Shown here: positions 50,310-61,218 of the stretch, in pieces
How the letters are laid out: the number at the start of each line of letters is the position of its first letter
How positions within the stretch are numbered: position 1 is the stretch's first letter
DNA from: Lingula anatina
Taxonomy: Eukaryota > Brachiopoda > Lingulata > Lingulida > Lingulidae
Direction of reading: 5' to 3'
DNA: 62,000 nt
Assembly: GCF_001039355.2 (NCBI RefSeq)
Contig: NW_019776057.1
Location: forward strand, 431,626 to 493,625
Notes under the pieces: generated by a model
What the model was told of the DNA's origin: nothing
What the model saw: only the letters and a program-made list of their open reading frames with translations
Database searches by the model: none
Program-made: the position numbers and the translations under genes

Positions 50310-52596
50310 AAATGGAGAAATATATAACTCGGAAATGTACGCGCTAGTACATTTTACTTAAATATATTGGATCCTATTAATCTCGTGCCATGGTATTGAT
50401 GCTAGTAAGGATTATTGTGTTTGTTGGTGATTGCGGTAGCGGTGACGACTGGAAAGTACCACATATCCAGACACAAAGCACAACAGCTGCCTAACCTGCT
50501 GCAATCTGATATCACGGAGGCTAGACAAGACGTAACACGTTTCTTTATATTGTTTCTCCCTAGGTAAAGGCGGGGCTATAATTTTGCCATAGCAATGATT
50601 GCATTAGTCGAATATCTTAACTTTCACTCTCTGAAATAGCTTGTAGCAGTTGTATGTATATAGATATAAAGAAATACCATCCGGCGCGTGTAAGTGTAAC
50701 AGAGTAATAAAATACATGAATATTTGTGATATTTTTGAAAGCAAAATTTTGCCGTATATATCCATTTACTTATGCAGGGAGGATAAAAACACTACCGAAC
50801 TTTCTGTATATTGTTACTTTTCATGAAGTACACACATAATGATCAATAGGCAGATTCGTTTAATACAACTACAACTGTACATGTTTTTTTTTTCCGTAGC
50901 AATTCTGACTCAACAGAATTTGTGACATAACATCCCTGTAACACTCAATGCAAAACAGTTATGTAGTCTCTCTCGTCGGCACTTTTACGTCCGGAAGTTT
51001 CTCCTTATTGCAGCGTGGTGGTTTAGGAAGGAAAATATTCCACCTTGTGTAGCATGGTTGGGTCTTGGTCAAGACTGAGTAAAAGAAGTCAACACATATT
51101 CATAGGGATCCAAGTTGTGGTTCGTCCATTTGGGTATGTTATTCAGTTCCTTTCAGTACTCTGTAAGTATACATAAAGCAATCGGTAAGATCACGATAAG
51201 CAGTGCGAGGTTTGGCAAGAAGTATCACTTTGTGTTCGGATTCTATCTTTGGCAGTGTCTGTTTGAAATCAACTTCATCTGGATCTTCTGCGATGTCGAC
51301 GCGCAGGGTGAAGACAATAATACCATTGTGTTTGGTGATCCTGATCAGCTCATCTAACGCAGCGGGACCGGGTTGCTCAATAACTCCAACACATACCACT
51401 GCATCATACTGGTTCGACGGCAGTTGGATTGGGATAGGACCGCTAAGAATATCGACATACATATTCCTGTATACACCTTTTTTCTCGGCAATTTCAAGCA
51501 TCTCAGGACAGATATCAAGTGCATCCAGGTTGTTATATCCTAGTTGTTGGAGACATTCTCCAACCAACCCCGTCCCTGCACCTGCATCTAGTATTCGGGC
51601 ATCTTTGACTTTCACCCATTTTCTCAGTGTCTCAGCTGCTATCTTGGGTGCCACGTATCCCATGTTATCTGTAAGTTCCTTGTCGTAGCGAGTAGCCCAC
51701 TTGGAGTAATGATTACGTGTTTTTTCGTGAGGACTGCAAGGACTTAATCCAGCTGACTCCCAGTCCCTTTCCCAGTCGGTCTTCGACTTTTGTGCCATTT
51801 TTTGTTCTGAAAAAGAGGTAGGGTGAGGTTGTAGTTGTGTTTAAGGTATCTGAAATAAGTGATCATCGTAAAATGCATTCAGCGAGAGTTCCTGTAGAGT
51901 TGGATTGCTTTACATGGACCGATAGATTCAATGAGAATGAGCATTAGAGTCCCAGGTAAGCAATACTCATTAACTCATAGTACTATCATAATTGCGTTAA
52001 CATACGATACCAAATTATTCTTGCAGTCTGCAACGTTAACATTGAAGCCTGGAATAAGATGTTTTAACATTTGCTCACTGTTTCTGCTTATGGCCAGAAG
52101 GCGCTGGTGACTGAAATGCCCAGTAGGCTAAAAACTTTTGGCACAGGCTGCTGCAGATGATAAAGTTTGCATCACCTGTTTGAATATCTGTCTCTGCAGC
52201 AGACCCAAGGCATTGGTATGGATTTAGGTCAATGAATAAGCAGGTAAAAATACCTTATCTGTACTGTATTCCGGTCACGAGTCAGAACAGACACATTTAA
52301 CAACCGCCGTCTCACCTACTGCAATTTGATGTTTTAAACCTCTAAAAAAAGTTCTCAGAAAAGACTAAGATCTTTTTTCTTTGTAAGTAAATCTTAATCC
52401 TGGACAGAAAATAGAAAGCAACCTTATTCTCCCCCCATATATGCATAAACTTTTAAAAATGATTGGTTGCTAAAACAGAATTAAGTTACCGATTGAAAGA
52501 AAATTCGGACGAAGGAAAAGACGGACGAGGCCCAACATTATATGACCCGTTATCACGGGTGAATAAAACCTTCAGTAGGAAAGAACATTTTATCCG
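50310..52596. repeat. Segmental duplication unit 1, containing METTL27-like copy 1
   Basis: Closely matches 59743-62000 in the same orientation over the 5' flank, the gene and the 3' flank (offset about 9412-9416 bases). Differences are scattered substitutions and small indels. The right boundary is unknown because the partner runs off the window. Confidence 0.9.
51139..51798 (-). CDS. METTL27-like SAM-dependent methyltransferase, copy 1
   Basis: A 219-residue class I methyltransferase of the METTL27 (WBSCR27) type. Motif I is ILDAGAGTGLVG (about 69-80), motif II LDALDICPEM with acidic D95, motif III YDAVVCVGVI (131-140), then ALDELIRITKHNGIIVFTLR as the conserved late strands. METTL27 proteins bind S-adenosylmethionine; their physiological substrate is not established. 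The ATG lies 8 bases after a strong acceptor (CTCTTTTTCAG, exon starting at 51806), so a 5' UTR intron precedes a single coding exon. The frame antisense to it (51203-51688) is a shadow. Close to copy 4 over most of its length, but identical to copy 2 around EQPGPAALDE. Confidence 0.9.
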   Translation of the reverse strand: MAQKSKTDWERDWESAGLSPCSPHEKTRNHYSKWATRYDKELTDNMGYVAPKIAAETLRKWVKVKDARILDAGAGTGLVGECLQQLGYNNLDALDICPEMLEIAEKKGVYRNMYVDILSGPIPIQLPSNQYDAVVCVGVIEQPGPAALDELIRITKHNGIIVFTLRVDIAEDPDEVDFKQTLPKIESEHKVILLAKPRTAYRDLTDCFMYTYRVLKGTE

Positions 52597-52870
52597 TTTT
52601 CCAGCATGTTACAATATATGTGTTTAAAGTAGATATAAAGACATGGATACCTAAAAAAGAGGTAAATTCACGGTATTTGACAAATTTTTGCAAAACTGTA
52701 ATTGTAGGTTATTTTAGAAACTTGTATTTGCAAAAGCTGCTTTTTAAAATTATTTATTTATTTATTTTTCGTGACAATAAATGCCAGAGTTGCTTCATAT
52801 AAGCAAGGGATACAAAGCGATGGGCGAGGAGGACATATATATTGTCCGAGTAGGATGCCATCAGTGGAGG
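51807..52870. other. Spacer between METTL27-like copies 1 and 2
   Basis: Should contain the 5' UTR intron, first exon and promoter of copy 1 (minus strand). The exact start is not visible. Most of it is repeated upstream of copy 4, so promoter sequence was duplicated along with the gene. Confidence 0.5.
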
Positions 52871-52875
52871 TATCA

Positions 52876-53508
52876 TTAAGGTTCTTTCAGTACTCTGTAA
52901 GAATACATAAAGCAGTCAGTCAGGTCATGATAAGCAGTGCGGGGTTTGGATAGAAGCGTCACTTCGTTTTCAGATTCTATTATTGGCAGTTTCTGTTTGA
53001 AATCGACTTCATCTGGATCTTCAGCGATGTCGACGCGCAGGGTGAAGACGATAATACCATTGTGTTTGGTGATCCTGATCAGCTCATCTAACGCAGCGGG
53101 ACCGGGTTGCTCAATAACTCCAACACATACCACTGCATCAAACTGGTTGGACGGCAGTTGGATTGGGTTAGGACCACCAAGAATATCGACATACATATTC
53201 TTGTATACACCTTTTCTCTCAGCAAGTTCAATCATCTCTGGACAGATATCAAGTGCATCCAGGTTGTTAAATCCTAGTTGTTGAAGGCATTTTCCAACCA
53301 ATCCCGTCCCCGCGTCTGCATCTAGTATTCGGGCATCCTTGTTTTTAATCCATGTTGCCAGTGTCTCTGCCGCTTTGCGAGGTGCCACGTAACCTATTTC
53401 ATCTGAAACCTCTTTGTCATATTGAGCAGCCCTCTTGGCGTAATGATTACGAATGTCTGTGGGAGTACTCCTCCATTTCAATCCGAATGCTGCCGATTTG
53501 TGAGCCAT
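52876..53508 (-). CDS. METTL27-like methyltransferase, copy 2, motif I altered
   Basis: 210 residues starting MAHKSAAFG. I chose the ATG at 53508 because an acceptor (GCTTTTCCAG, exon starting at 53512) lies directly upstream, as in copies 1 and 4. An in-frame ATG further upstream falls in the intron. The N-terminus lacks the DWERDWESAG-type segment of the other copies. Motif I reads ILDADAGTG: the first glycine of the GxGxG loop is Asp at residue 65 (GAC; GGT or GGA in the others). That glycine contacts SAM in the fold, so activity may be reduced or changed. The rest is intact through VLKEP. Confidence 0.88.
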   Translation of the reverse strand: MAHKSAAFGLKWRSTPTDIRNHYAKRAAQYDKEVSDEIGYVAPRKAAETLATWIKNKDARILDADAGTGLVGKCLQQLGFNNLDALDICPEMIELAERKGVYKNMYVDILGGPNPIQLPSNQFDAVVCVGVIEQPGPAALDELIRITKHNGIIVFTLRVDIAEDPDEVDFKQKLPIIESENEVTLLSKPRTAYHDLTDCFMYSYRVLKEP

Positions 53509-53758
53509 TTTTCTGGAAAAGCAGTACAATAACTAAGTATATGGAAACTAATTTAGACTAAAAGGTATCAGAATATTATGTATAAAAATATCAAAGATGA
53601 TATCTGCATAACATGAATTACTGCATTGCCGCCACTCACGGCACATATATTTAATAAATGTAAGGTTATGAGGTCAAACGCGTCAAACTCTTAGTACCTG
53701 TGTGGAAAAAATAGATACATAAAAATAAATAAAAAAATATATAAGCAGCTTCCTTTTT

Positions 53759-54032
53759 AGTGGGGTCGGCCATATTTAGTGGGCGGATCAATTAGTCCGC
53801 GGGTCATATGTTTAGAATGCACTCTAATACTCTGAATAAAGTAAATACTGCTTATGTGAAGAGATATTTCGGTTGGGTATGGTACGTAGTCAAAGTATTG
53901 AGCTTAATTATTGCCGAATTGTTGTTGGTTCACGTGAGAAGTTTTGTTCATTTGAAGGCTCTCGTTTGACAGAAAGGCCGCATTCACAACAGCGGACTAA
54001 CTTGTCCGCGGATCAAATATGGACGACCCACT
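53759..54032. mobile_element. Foldback element with imperfect arms
   Basis: The left arm reads AGTGGGGTCGGCCATATTT. The right arm in reverse reads AGTGGGTCGTCCATATTT. Both arms continue through GATC and TTAGTCCGC words toward GAATGC. No transposase, and target duplication is unclear. A 112-codon frame overlapping it is not supported. It lies upstream of METTL27-like copy 2. Confidence 0.65.
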
Positions 54033-54214
54033 TGAATTCTTGTTACGTAATCCCCGCTGAGAATCTATTCACTGTTGATGACAGTGCGTATAGAATGGCG
54101 TTTGTATTAACCCGCTCAGCACCTGATGCTAATGTAGTAACAGGTAACGTGTACGGATACAATTATTTAAATCTGTGTGTAGAGATGGACTGGGTAAAAA
54201 GGAATGAATAAAGG

Positions 54215-55420
54215 GGGGGGGCGCTTGCACGAGAGCGTTTCCATAACTATGAAATTTATATTCTATTACGCGATACAAACAGTTTTTGTTCATCTGAAGA
54301 GACGAATCAGAACATGTAATGCTCACATCTACATCTAACTACTCTCTTATTCAAAATCCCTGCCTTGTAACATAACGTTAACATAAGATGTGCAAACTTC
54401 TTAGAAACATTCACCTCTGTGTATAGATTGACATATTTTCAATTTCTTTTTTACTGGGGAAATAGTAGTTACGCTTTTCAAATTCATTACAAAAAAGCAC
54501 TTAACAAAAACAAAATATAAATCCATCACCGTCTAGGTTACTTATTACAGACCGAGGCGTCCACTGTGTGTGATATATAACGTTATAAGAGTGTAACAAC
54601 CGAGGCGTTGCCGAATTGTGCAAGTATACAGTACCAGATCAATACATAAATGATGAAATTATGCTTACCGTGTCTGGTGTATGTTAATGGTGAATTTAAC
54701 GTCCTCACAGCTGATCTAAAGACGTGAATAAACAGTCCAAATGAAGGTCATGGGTAAGATCAAAATGCCCCTGACCTGTTGTACTAACTGCTTGTTGTAT
54801 TTGGTTGACCTGTCACACGGAGAGCGATCACAGTAAGTGACACTGGGTGATCTTTATTTCATTATTTGTGACAGTCGTACATGTACGAAAACGCCAAACC
54901 CAGCAGTCTTGATGCCAGTCTACAAAGTGCTAAGAAGGAAAGTTAAATGCTTTTATATCTTAGGGATCATTTCCAATGAAACTTTTGTTCTACGTAGATC
55001 GACCCAACTCCGCAGTGACTCTCGCTGAATGTAATCAGATTTGTATATTAGTAGGCCTCTTGTTTCCAACATACGCGTATAATCACCAGCCTTTCTGTAG
55101 TCTACTCATTGATCAACTCCAAGCGGAGGGGAAAAGAAAGAAAATCCGGACCTAATATAGCCTGCGACATGCTGTATTGGCCCTGGTTTGCAAAAATATA
55201 GAAGATAGAAGATAAAGGTAAATGTAATGCCTGTGTGAGATATCCAGAAGTCATAAAATTATAATTTCTTTTATTGGTGATCGGCATCTTTACAGTTTTA
55301 GGAGGATTATAGTCTTAGAAGTAAAATAAAAAAGATGTACAGTTTTCGATGTAGTACCCTAGTATTAAAATTACGTTTTGAAAAAAATGCTGATTTAGAC
55401 AGTCTTTAACATGGAATGAT
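54215..55420. other. Intergenic, no gene seen
   Basis: Short frames only. May include promoter sequence of copy 2 at its left end. Confidence 0.5.
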
Positions 55421-55427
55421 ACGAATT

Positions 55428-55564
55428 CAGGCCCGTAGCCAGCCATTTCAAAGGGAAAGGGGGTCTTTTATTGGAAAAGCGGATCTTTTACCATTTGTGA
55501 TCCTAGAAGATATTGCACCCAGAGCGGACCCCCCCCCCCCCCCCCCCCCCCGGCTGTGGGCCTG
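55428..55564. mobile_element. Short MITE with CAGGCCCGTAGCC terminus and internal C-run
   Basis: Left end CAGGCCCGTAGCC; right end in reverse CAGGCCCACAGCC (11 of 13 matching). The inside holds GGAAAGGGGGTC, then GCGGACC and 23 C residues. Its termini match the pattern of the element at 18348-18507. GAAT occurs near both ends outside, but no clean target duplication. Confidence 0.7.
55529..55551. repeat. Poly-C run (23 C)
   Basis: Uninterrupted C homopolymer inside the MITE at 55428-55564. Its length is probably uncertain. Confidence 0.9.
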
Positions 55565-56163
55565 TGAATGGAATAAAACAATGCATTATTTGAACATAGT
55601 GATCCGATTTTATTAATTATACAAAATGTAATGATGTGTCGACATAATAGTTATATTATTCCAACTAGTAGCTAATACCATAAAATAAGGTATTTGCAGG
55701 GGAAAATTTTGTCGACAACTCATCATTCGTCTATAAAGTTCTTATAAGAATTACCTGTTTCTAATATCTTAGCACAAAGGCCCTTAACTAAAATTAATTT
55801 CTTTTCTGTTCTATTGCCATAGCCCAAGCCATGGATGCATTCATGTACCAGATATTGAGCACTCGGGTTGTTTACTTTTTTATGATACAAATACATTCAA
55901 AACCACGCTGAACGTTTGTCTCTATGTTAAAACAAACTTTCTCAAACGAGTTCATACGAAAATCTAAGCGACACGGAATATTTACTGCAAAGCCATTTTT
56001 CTTTTAATTGGCATATTCTAAAATTAAACTGTAATGTCAAATTCCTAAGTCACAATTAACAACATATCTATCAAGATGCAGTGAGATATAGCACGTTAAA
56101 CTTTATATGCGAAAACTTCAAGCTTGAATCCAAAGATCCCTAATTTCATAGCACAAAAAGCCA

Positions 56164-56831
56164 CTATTCAGTATCCTTCAGCACCCGGTAGGAATACATA
56201 AAACAGTCGTAGGGTATACGATAAGCAGTACGAGGGTTTGCTAAAAGCTCCACTTTTTTCTCACTTTCTAACTGTGGCAGTTTCTGTTTGAAATCATATT
56301 CGTTATTAGGATCTTCGGCGACGTCGACTCGCAGTGTGAAGATGATAACTCCATTGTGCTTGGTGATCCTGATCAGCTCATCTAACGCAGCGGCTCGTGT
56401 ATGGGAAATGGCGCCAATGATTAACAATGCATCATACTGGTTGGAAGGCAGTTGAATTGGAGTCGGTCCTCCGAGAGTATCCACGTACATATTTTTATAA
56501 ATGCCTTTCTTTTCAGCAATTGCAAGCATCTCTGGAGAGATATCAAGTGCATCCAAGTTGTTATATCCAAGTTGTTGGAGACATTCTCCAACCAACCCGG
56601 TACCTGCGCCTGCGTCTAATATGCGTGCATCTTTATTTTTAACCCATTTTGCAAGTGTTTCAGCCGCTATCTTGTGTGCCGCATACCCCAGGTTATCCAA
56701 GCACTCTCTGTCATAGTCGCTATCCCAGCCTGCATAGAACTTACGGATTTCTTGGTGAGAACTTCTTGAACCAAGTCCAGATGAATCCCAGGAATGGTCC
56801 CATTTAGATTTTTGCGACGGATTTGCGACAT
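56164..56831 (-). pseudogene. METTL27-like methyltransferase, copy 3, without in-frame ATG
   Basis: About 220 residues align with the other copies from SKWDHSWDSSGLG to YRVLKDTE. Motif I ILDAGAGTGLVG and motif II LDALDISPEM are intact. Motif III has diverged (YDALLIIGAISHTRAAALDE) and a two-residue insertion gives EDPNNEYDF. The coding frame has no ATG between the upstream TGA (56860-56862) and the start of homology. The only suitably placed ATG (56829-56831) is in another frame. One additional A in the A-run at 56809-56813 would join them (MSQIRRK, then SKW). So this is either a recent start-proximal frameshift, a sequencing indel, or use of a non-AUG start. The near-intact frame argues for a young lesion or an error. 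Confidence 0.7.
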
Positions 56832-56899
56832 TTTTTTTTTTGAAAGAGAACAAACAGTTTCACTTAAGAACATGTTCACAACAGTTTCCATTTAGGGGG

Positions 56900-58860
56900 C
56901 GGGGTAGTGATCACAGTTCACGGAAAATAATCATCAATTCACAAATCACATAAAATAAAATTCTATTTCAATATTAAAATATCTAACTGATAATGCAAGT
57001 CGAAAATCCTGAAAATCACGAATCCCCGACTATGGGCCCTAATGACTTCGTTTCACGAAGGAAGCAGCATTCACGAGTCATGGAAATAGTGTGCTAAATA
57101 GTATTAACTTTTTACGCATCTCGGGAAATAAAATGTGTTTTTCACAGGTATACCAGGGACCCTCTTATAACGAAATTACGGTCACACTGTCGAATGCCTA
57201 CAATATACATGTACATGCAAGCGGGTTATTTGTACTGCCTGTGGTGCTCATCTCATTACTGACTGAAGAAAAAGTAAGATACTTCTGATGTACTGTCAGA
57301 AAACTAGAAGGGAAAAGGTCAACGCATTATAAAGAGCCCAAATAATATGTTTCTTTTTGTTTTCAAAAATCCTTTGAAAATACAGGGCGGAACCATCAAT
57401 CTGACAGATCTGAATAAACCTGATAAACCCATGTTCTCGACGCTTACCGTGCTCCATTCCAGGATCCTCCAGATATGTGTGGTTTTTCTTTTTTCCGTTA
57501 TATTACTTCACTCATGGGGCAAATGGTAAAATTATTACTTTGTTAGTATTTTTTTTATCTGTACCTTATGAAATTTCCAAATGATAAAAAAAAAAAAAAC
57601 ATTCATCCACTCAATGTCGAAGTTCTTGTGACATTGACGGTAATCTACGACGGACGTCTACAGTTGCCTATTCTCTTGCGTAATTGAAAAAAAAACTCAC
57701 AAACTCACGTAATGTATAAATAACCCTAAATGACTGCTGACTCATCACCCCATACGTCTCCTTCTTCCAGATAAAACCTGTTTTTTGCAGTTTTCAGTCA
57801 CATAAAAAAGACATTATTCGCCCAGTTTTCATCAGGCCTTACGACATTTTACAAATGTTTTTTTTCTTCCAAGTTATTTCAGACTTCAGTTTACACTTGG
57901 AGGATATAATACCTATTGTTCGGTTTCTAAATTTCGACCGTGACTAGGTCATGTGATCTTACACGATATACCGGTATTTGTACTGTATGTCACATCTACC
58001 ACAGCCTTGGTTTTAATTCAGTCTTAATGTCTTCTCTTTTCCACCCTTAGTCCTAAACTCTGCATTTTATCGGTTAATAATTCTCACTGTAAATATATTA
58101 GATGATGCTCACTTGCTAAAAGTGTAAAAATTTCAACCTTAAACAAAATATTTTTACAGCAAAGAATTTGAAATACAGTATTTCACAAAAGATAAAATGA
58201 TTAGATAAACATTATAATTAAACAGTTGGATAGCCTACCTTTGGATCGGGAGCACAGCACAAGAGTGTTACTGCCAATCGGAGTTTATGATAAAATAATT
58301 AGTCTGTCAACTTCTCTGATAAGCTTTTTTTTTTCTTTAAACAGCAAGGTACTTAAATGCAAGTAAGCATTTCTTTATAAGTGAACGTTTTGCAATGTGA
58401 ACACTTTATCTTCATTTTTCCATTGAGTGATCTACAGCGTAAAACCTGTTTAATTGCTTTTCTACAAAATAAATCTGATTTATACTGTAGGTAATGGGCT
58501 GCACATTTTTGTTCAAACCACAAGCTAGCTTAATATTCGCCTTCCAGTGACTAAAATCTAAGGGCATGACCAAATTACATAAACCCTGTCTCACACATCA
58601 GCATCTACCGTTCCAAACAAAAATCTGTTAATGGCTCCGTGCATCTCTCTTAATTTGGGTATGGAAAGATACCACGGCCTAAAGTGGACCTGAGGTCAAA
58701 CGAGAACCCTTATTTCGCTGTTCAATTAGATTGGAATCCATAAATTAAACACGTAATTATATGAGTAAAGATGTTTTTAAAAAACGAGAGCATCAGAGAG
58801 GCGATACCGCCTCCGGGTATTGTACCACCAGCTGGAGTAAGCTTATTCGTATGGAAAACA
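56900..58860. other. Intergenic, no gene seen
   Basis: AT-rich, short frames, several homopolymers (A13 near 57587). May contain the upstream region of copy 3. Confidence 0.5.
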
Positions 58861-58867
58861 AACAAAA

Positions 58868-59714
58868 AAGGGGACACCACCTCCAGTGTTGTGCTTGACA
58901 AGCTCTACAAAATGCAGTAAACAAGAATTCTCAATTTTTATGTTATAAATTACAATCTATAACAAAATCATGGGGAAAAGTTAAAGGTCAAATCCAAAGA
59001 GAAGTGCGGTTCTTGGCGAAATGTAGGTCAAAGATTAAATTCAATGTCATAGGAAGACTGTCAATATATGAGTTCCTGTTCAAGTCCATTAGTATCTATA
59101 GGCATATCTGTGCCGGTTTTGGAGATATAAGGGACAGGAAATTAGCAAAGTTCAGTTCATGGTGAAAAGTAGGCCAAAGGTCAATTTCAAGGTGACAGTT
59201 TGTTTGCCAGTATATGACTTCAAATTCAAGTTCAGTAGTAACTGTGGGCGACTCTCTGCCAGTTTTGAAGATATAAAGGGCGGAAAAGTTGTAAAGTTCA
59301 GTTCATAGTGAAAAGTAGGCCAAAGGTCAATTTCGAGGTCACAGTTAGATTGCCAGTATATGACTTTCTATTCAAATTCAAAAGTACATTGTAACTATGG
59401 CCCTATCTCTGCCAGTTTTGGAGATATAAGGGATGGAAAATTTACAAAGTTCAGTTAATGGTGAAAAGTAGGTCAAAGGTCAATTGAAAGATCACAGTTT
59501 GATTCCCAGTATTGACTTCCTATTCAAGTTTAATAGTAACTATGGGCGTATCTCTACTAATTTTGAGAGTTATTTCACATTTTATTTTCACCACTGTATA
59601 TTGCGACCTTGTACTCTTTGATAGAGCGCAACTTGTAAACAGTATGTAAAACAAAAAAAGAACAACACCTCCAGTATTGCACTTGACAAGCTCTGCAAAA
59701 AAAAAAAAAAAAAA
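58868..59714. mobile_element. Minisatellite-bearing element (possibly pearl/Helitron-like)
   Basis: Four diverged tandem units of about 144-153 bases occupy roughly 58978-59575. The landmark AGGYCAAAGGTCAAT recurs near 59026 (degenerate), 59170, 59317 and 59470. Each unit also has GCCAGTTTTGGAGATATAA and AAAGTTCAGTTCATGGTG. The array is flanked by a direct repeat of about 45 bases (ACCTCCAGTRTTG, then CTTGACAAGCTCT) at 58868-58912 and 59655-59699, the latter running into an A-run. Pearl-type non-autonomous Helitrons of molluscs also carry cores of roughly 150-bp tandem repeats. That assignment is inference. Confidence 0.55.
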
Positions 59715-60554
59715 GGTTTCTAAAATTAGGTTCCAGAATTAGAGCAAAATGGAGAAATATATACATCTGAAACGCACGTGCTAGTACATTTTACTTAAAT
59801 TAATCTCGTGCCATGATATTGATGTTAGTAGGGGGTATTGTGTTTGTTGGTGATTGCAGTAGCGGTGACGGAAAGTGCCACATATCCAGGCACAAAGCAC
59901 AATAGCTGCCTCACCTGCTACAATCTGAAATCACGGAGGCTAGACAAGACGTAACACGTTTCATTATATTGTTTCTTCCTAGGTAGTTATATGAAATATA
60001 ATTTTGGCATAGCAATGATTGCATTAGTCGATTATCTTAACTTTCACTCTCTGAAATAGCTTGTAGCAGTTGTATGTATATAGATATAAAGAAATACCAT
60101 CTGGCGCGTGTAAGTGTAACAGAGTAATAAAATACATGAATATTTGTGATATTTTTGAAAGCAAAATTTTTCCATTTATCCATTTACTTATGCAGGGAGG
60201 ATAAAAACCCTACCGAACTTTCTGTATATTGTTACTTTTCATGAAGTAAACAACATAATGATCAATAGGCAGATTCGTTTAATACAACTACAACTGTACG
60301 TGTTTTTTTCCGTAGCAATTCTGACTCAACAGAATTTGTGACATAACTTCCCTGTAACACTCAATGCAAAACAGTTCTGTAGTCTCTCTCGTCGGCACTT
60401 TTACGTCCGGAAGTTTCTCCTTATTGCAGCGTGGTGGTTTAGGAAGGAAAATATTCCACCTTGTGTAGCATGGTTGGGTCTTGGTCAAGACTGAGTAAAA
60501 GAAGTCAACACATATTCATAGGGATCCAAGTTGTGGTTCGTCCATTTGGGTATG

Positions 60555-61214
60555 TTATTCAGTTCCTTTCAGTACTCTGTAAGTATACATAAAGCAATCG
60601 GTAAGATCACGATAAGCAGTGCGAGGTTTGGCAAGAAGTATCACTTTGTGTTCGGATTCTATCTTTGGCAGTGTCTGTTTGAAATCAACTTCATCTGGAT
60701 CTTCTGCGATGTCGACGCGCAGGGTGAAGACAATAATACCATTGTGTTTGGTGATCCTGATCAGTTCATCTAACACAAGGGGACCGAGGTGCTCAATAAC
60801 TCCAACACATAGCACTGCATCATACTGGTTTGACGGCAGTTGGATTGGGTTAGGACCACCAAGAATATCGACATACATATTCTTGTATACACCTTTTTTC
60901 TCGGCAATTTCAAGCATCTCAGGGCAGATATCAAGTGCATCCAGGTTGTTATATCCTAGTTGTTGGAGGCATTTTCCAACCAACCCCGTCCCTGCACCTG
61001 CATCTAGTATTCGGGCATCTTTGACTTTCACCCATTTTGTCAGTGTCTCAGCTGCTATCTTCGGCGCCACGTATCCCATGTTATCTGTAAGTTCCTTGTC
61101 GTAGCGAGTAGCCCACTTGGAGTACTGATTACGTGTTTTTTCGTGAGGACTGCAAGGACTCAATCCAGCTGACTCCCAGTCCCTTTCCCAGTCGGTCTTA
61201 GACTTTTGTGCCAT
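60555..61214 (-). CDS. METTL27-like SAM-dependent methyltransferase, copy 4
   Basis: 219 residues, same length and start (MAQKSKTDWERDWESAG) as copy 1. Motif I ILDAGAGTGLVG, motif II LDALDICPEM and motif III YDAVLCVGVI are intact. An acceptor (CTCTTTTTCAG, exon starting at 61218) lies 4 bases before the ATG, showing the same 5' UTR intron. Differences from copy 1 are few: H30Q, R59T, E81K, R111K, the SGPIPIQ to GGPNPIQ change, and EQPGPAALDE to EHLGPLVLDE. At E81K, R111K and GGPNPIQ it agrees with copy 2 rather than copy 1. The antisense frame 60619-61104 is a shadow. Confidence 0.9.
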   Translation of the reverse strand: MAQKSKTDWERDWESAGLSPCSPHEKTRNQYSKWATRYDKELTDNMGYVAPKIAAETLTKWVKVKDARILDAGAGTGLVGKCLQQLGYNNLDALDICPEMLEIAEKKGVYKNMYVDILGGPNPIQLPSNQYDAVLCVGVIEHLGPLVLDELIRITKHNGIIVFTLRVDIAEDPDEVDFKQTLPKIESEHKVILLAKPRTAYRDLTDCFMYTYRVLKGTE

Positions 61215-61218
61215 TTTT

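Noticed and set aside
51203-51688. 161-codon frame antisense to METTL27-like copy 1 (also 60619-61104 at copy 4 and shorter ones at copies 2 and 3)
   Set aside because: Shadow frames of conserved coding sequence on the other strand. They are retained across copies only because the true genes are.
56164-56853. Start of copy 3 at 56853
   Set aside because: The codon there is TTG, not ATG, and the preceding residues are translated from an A-run. It is not a credible eukaryotic start.
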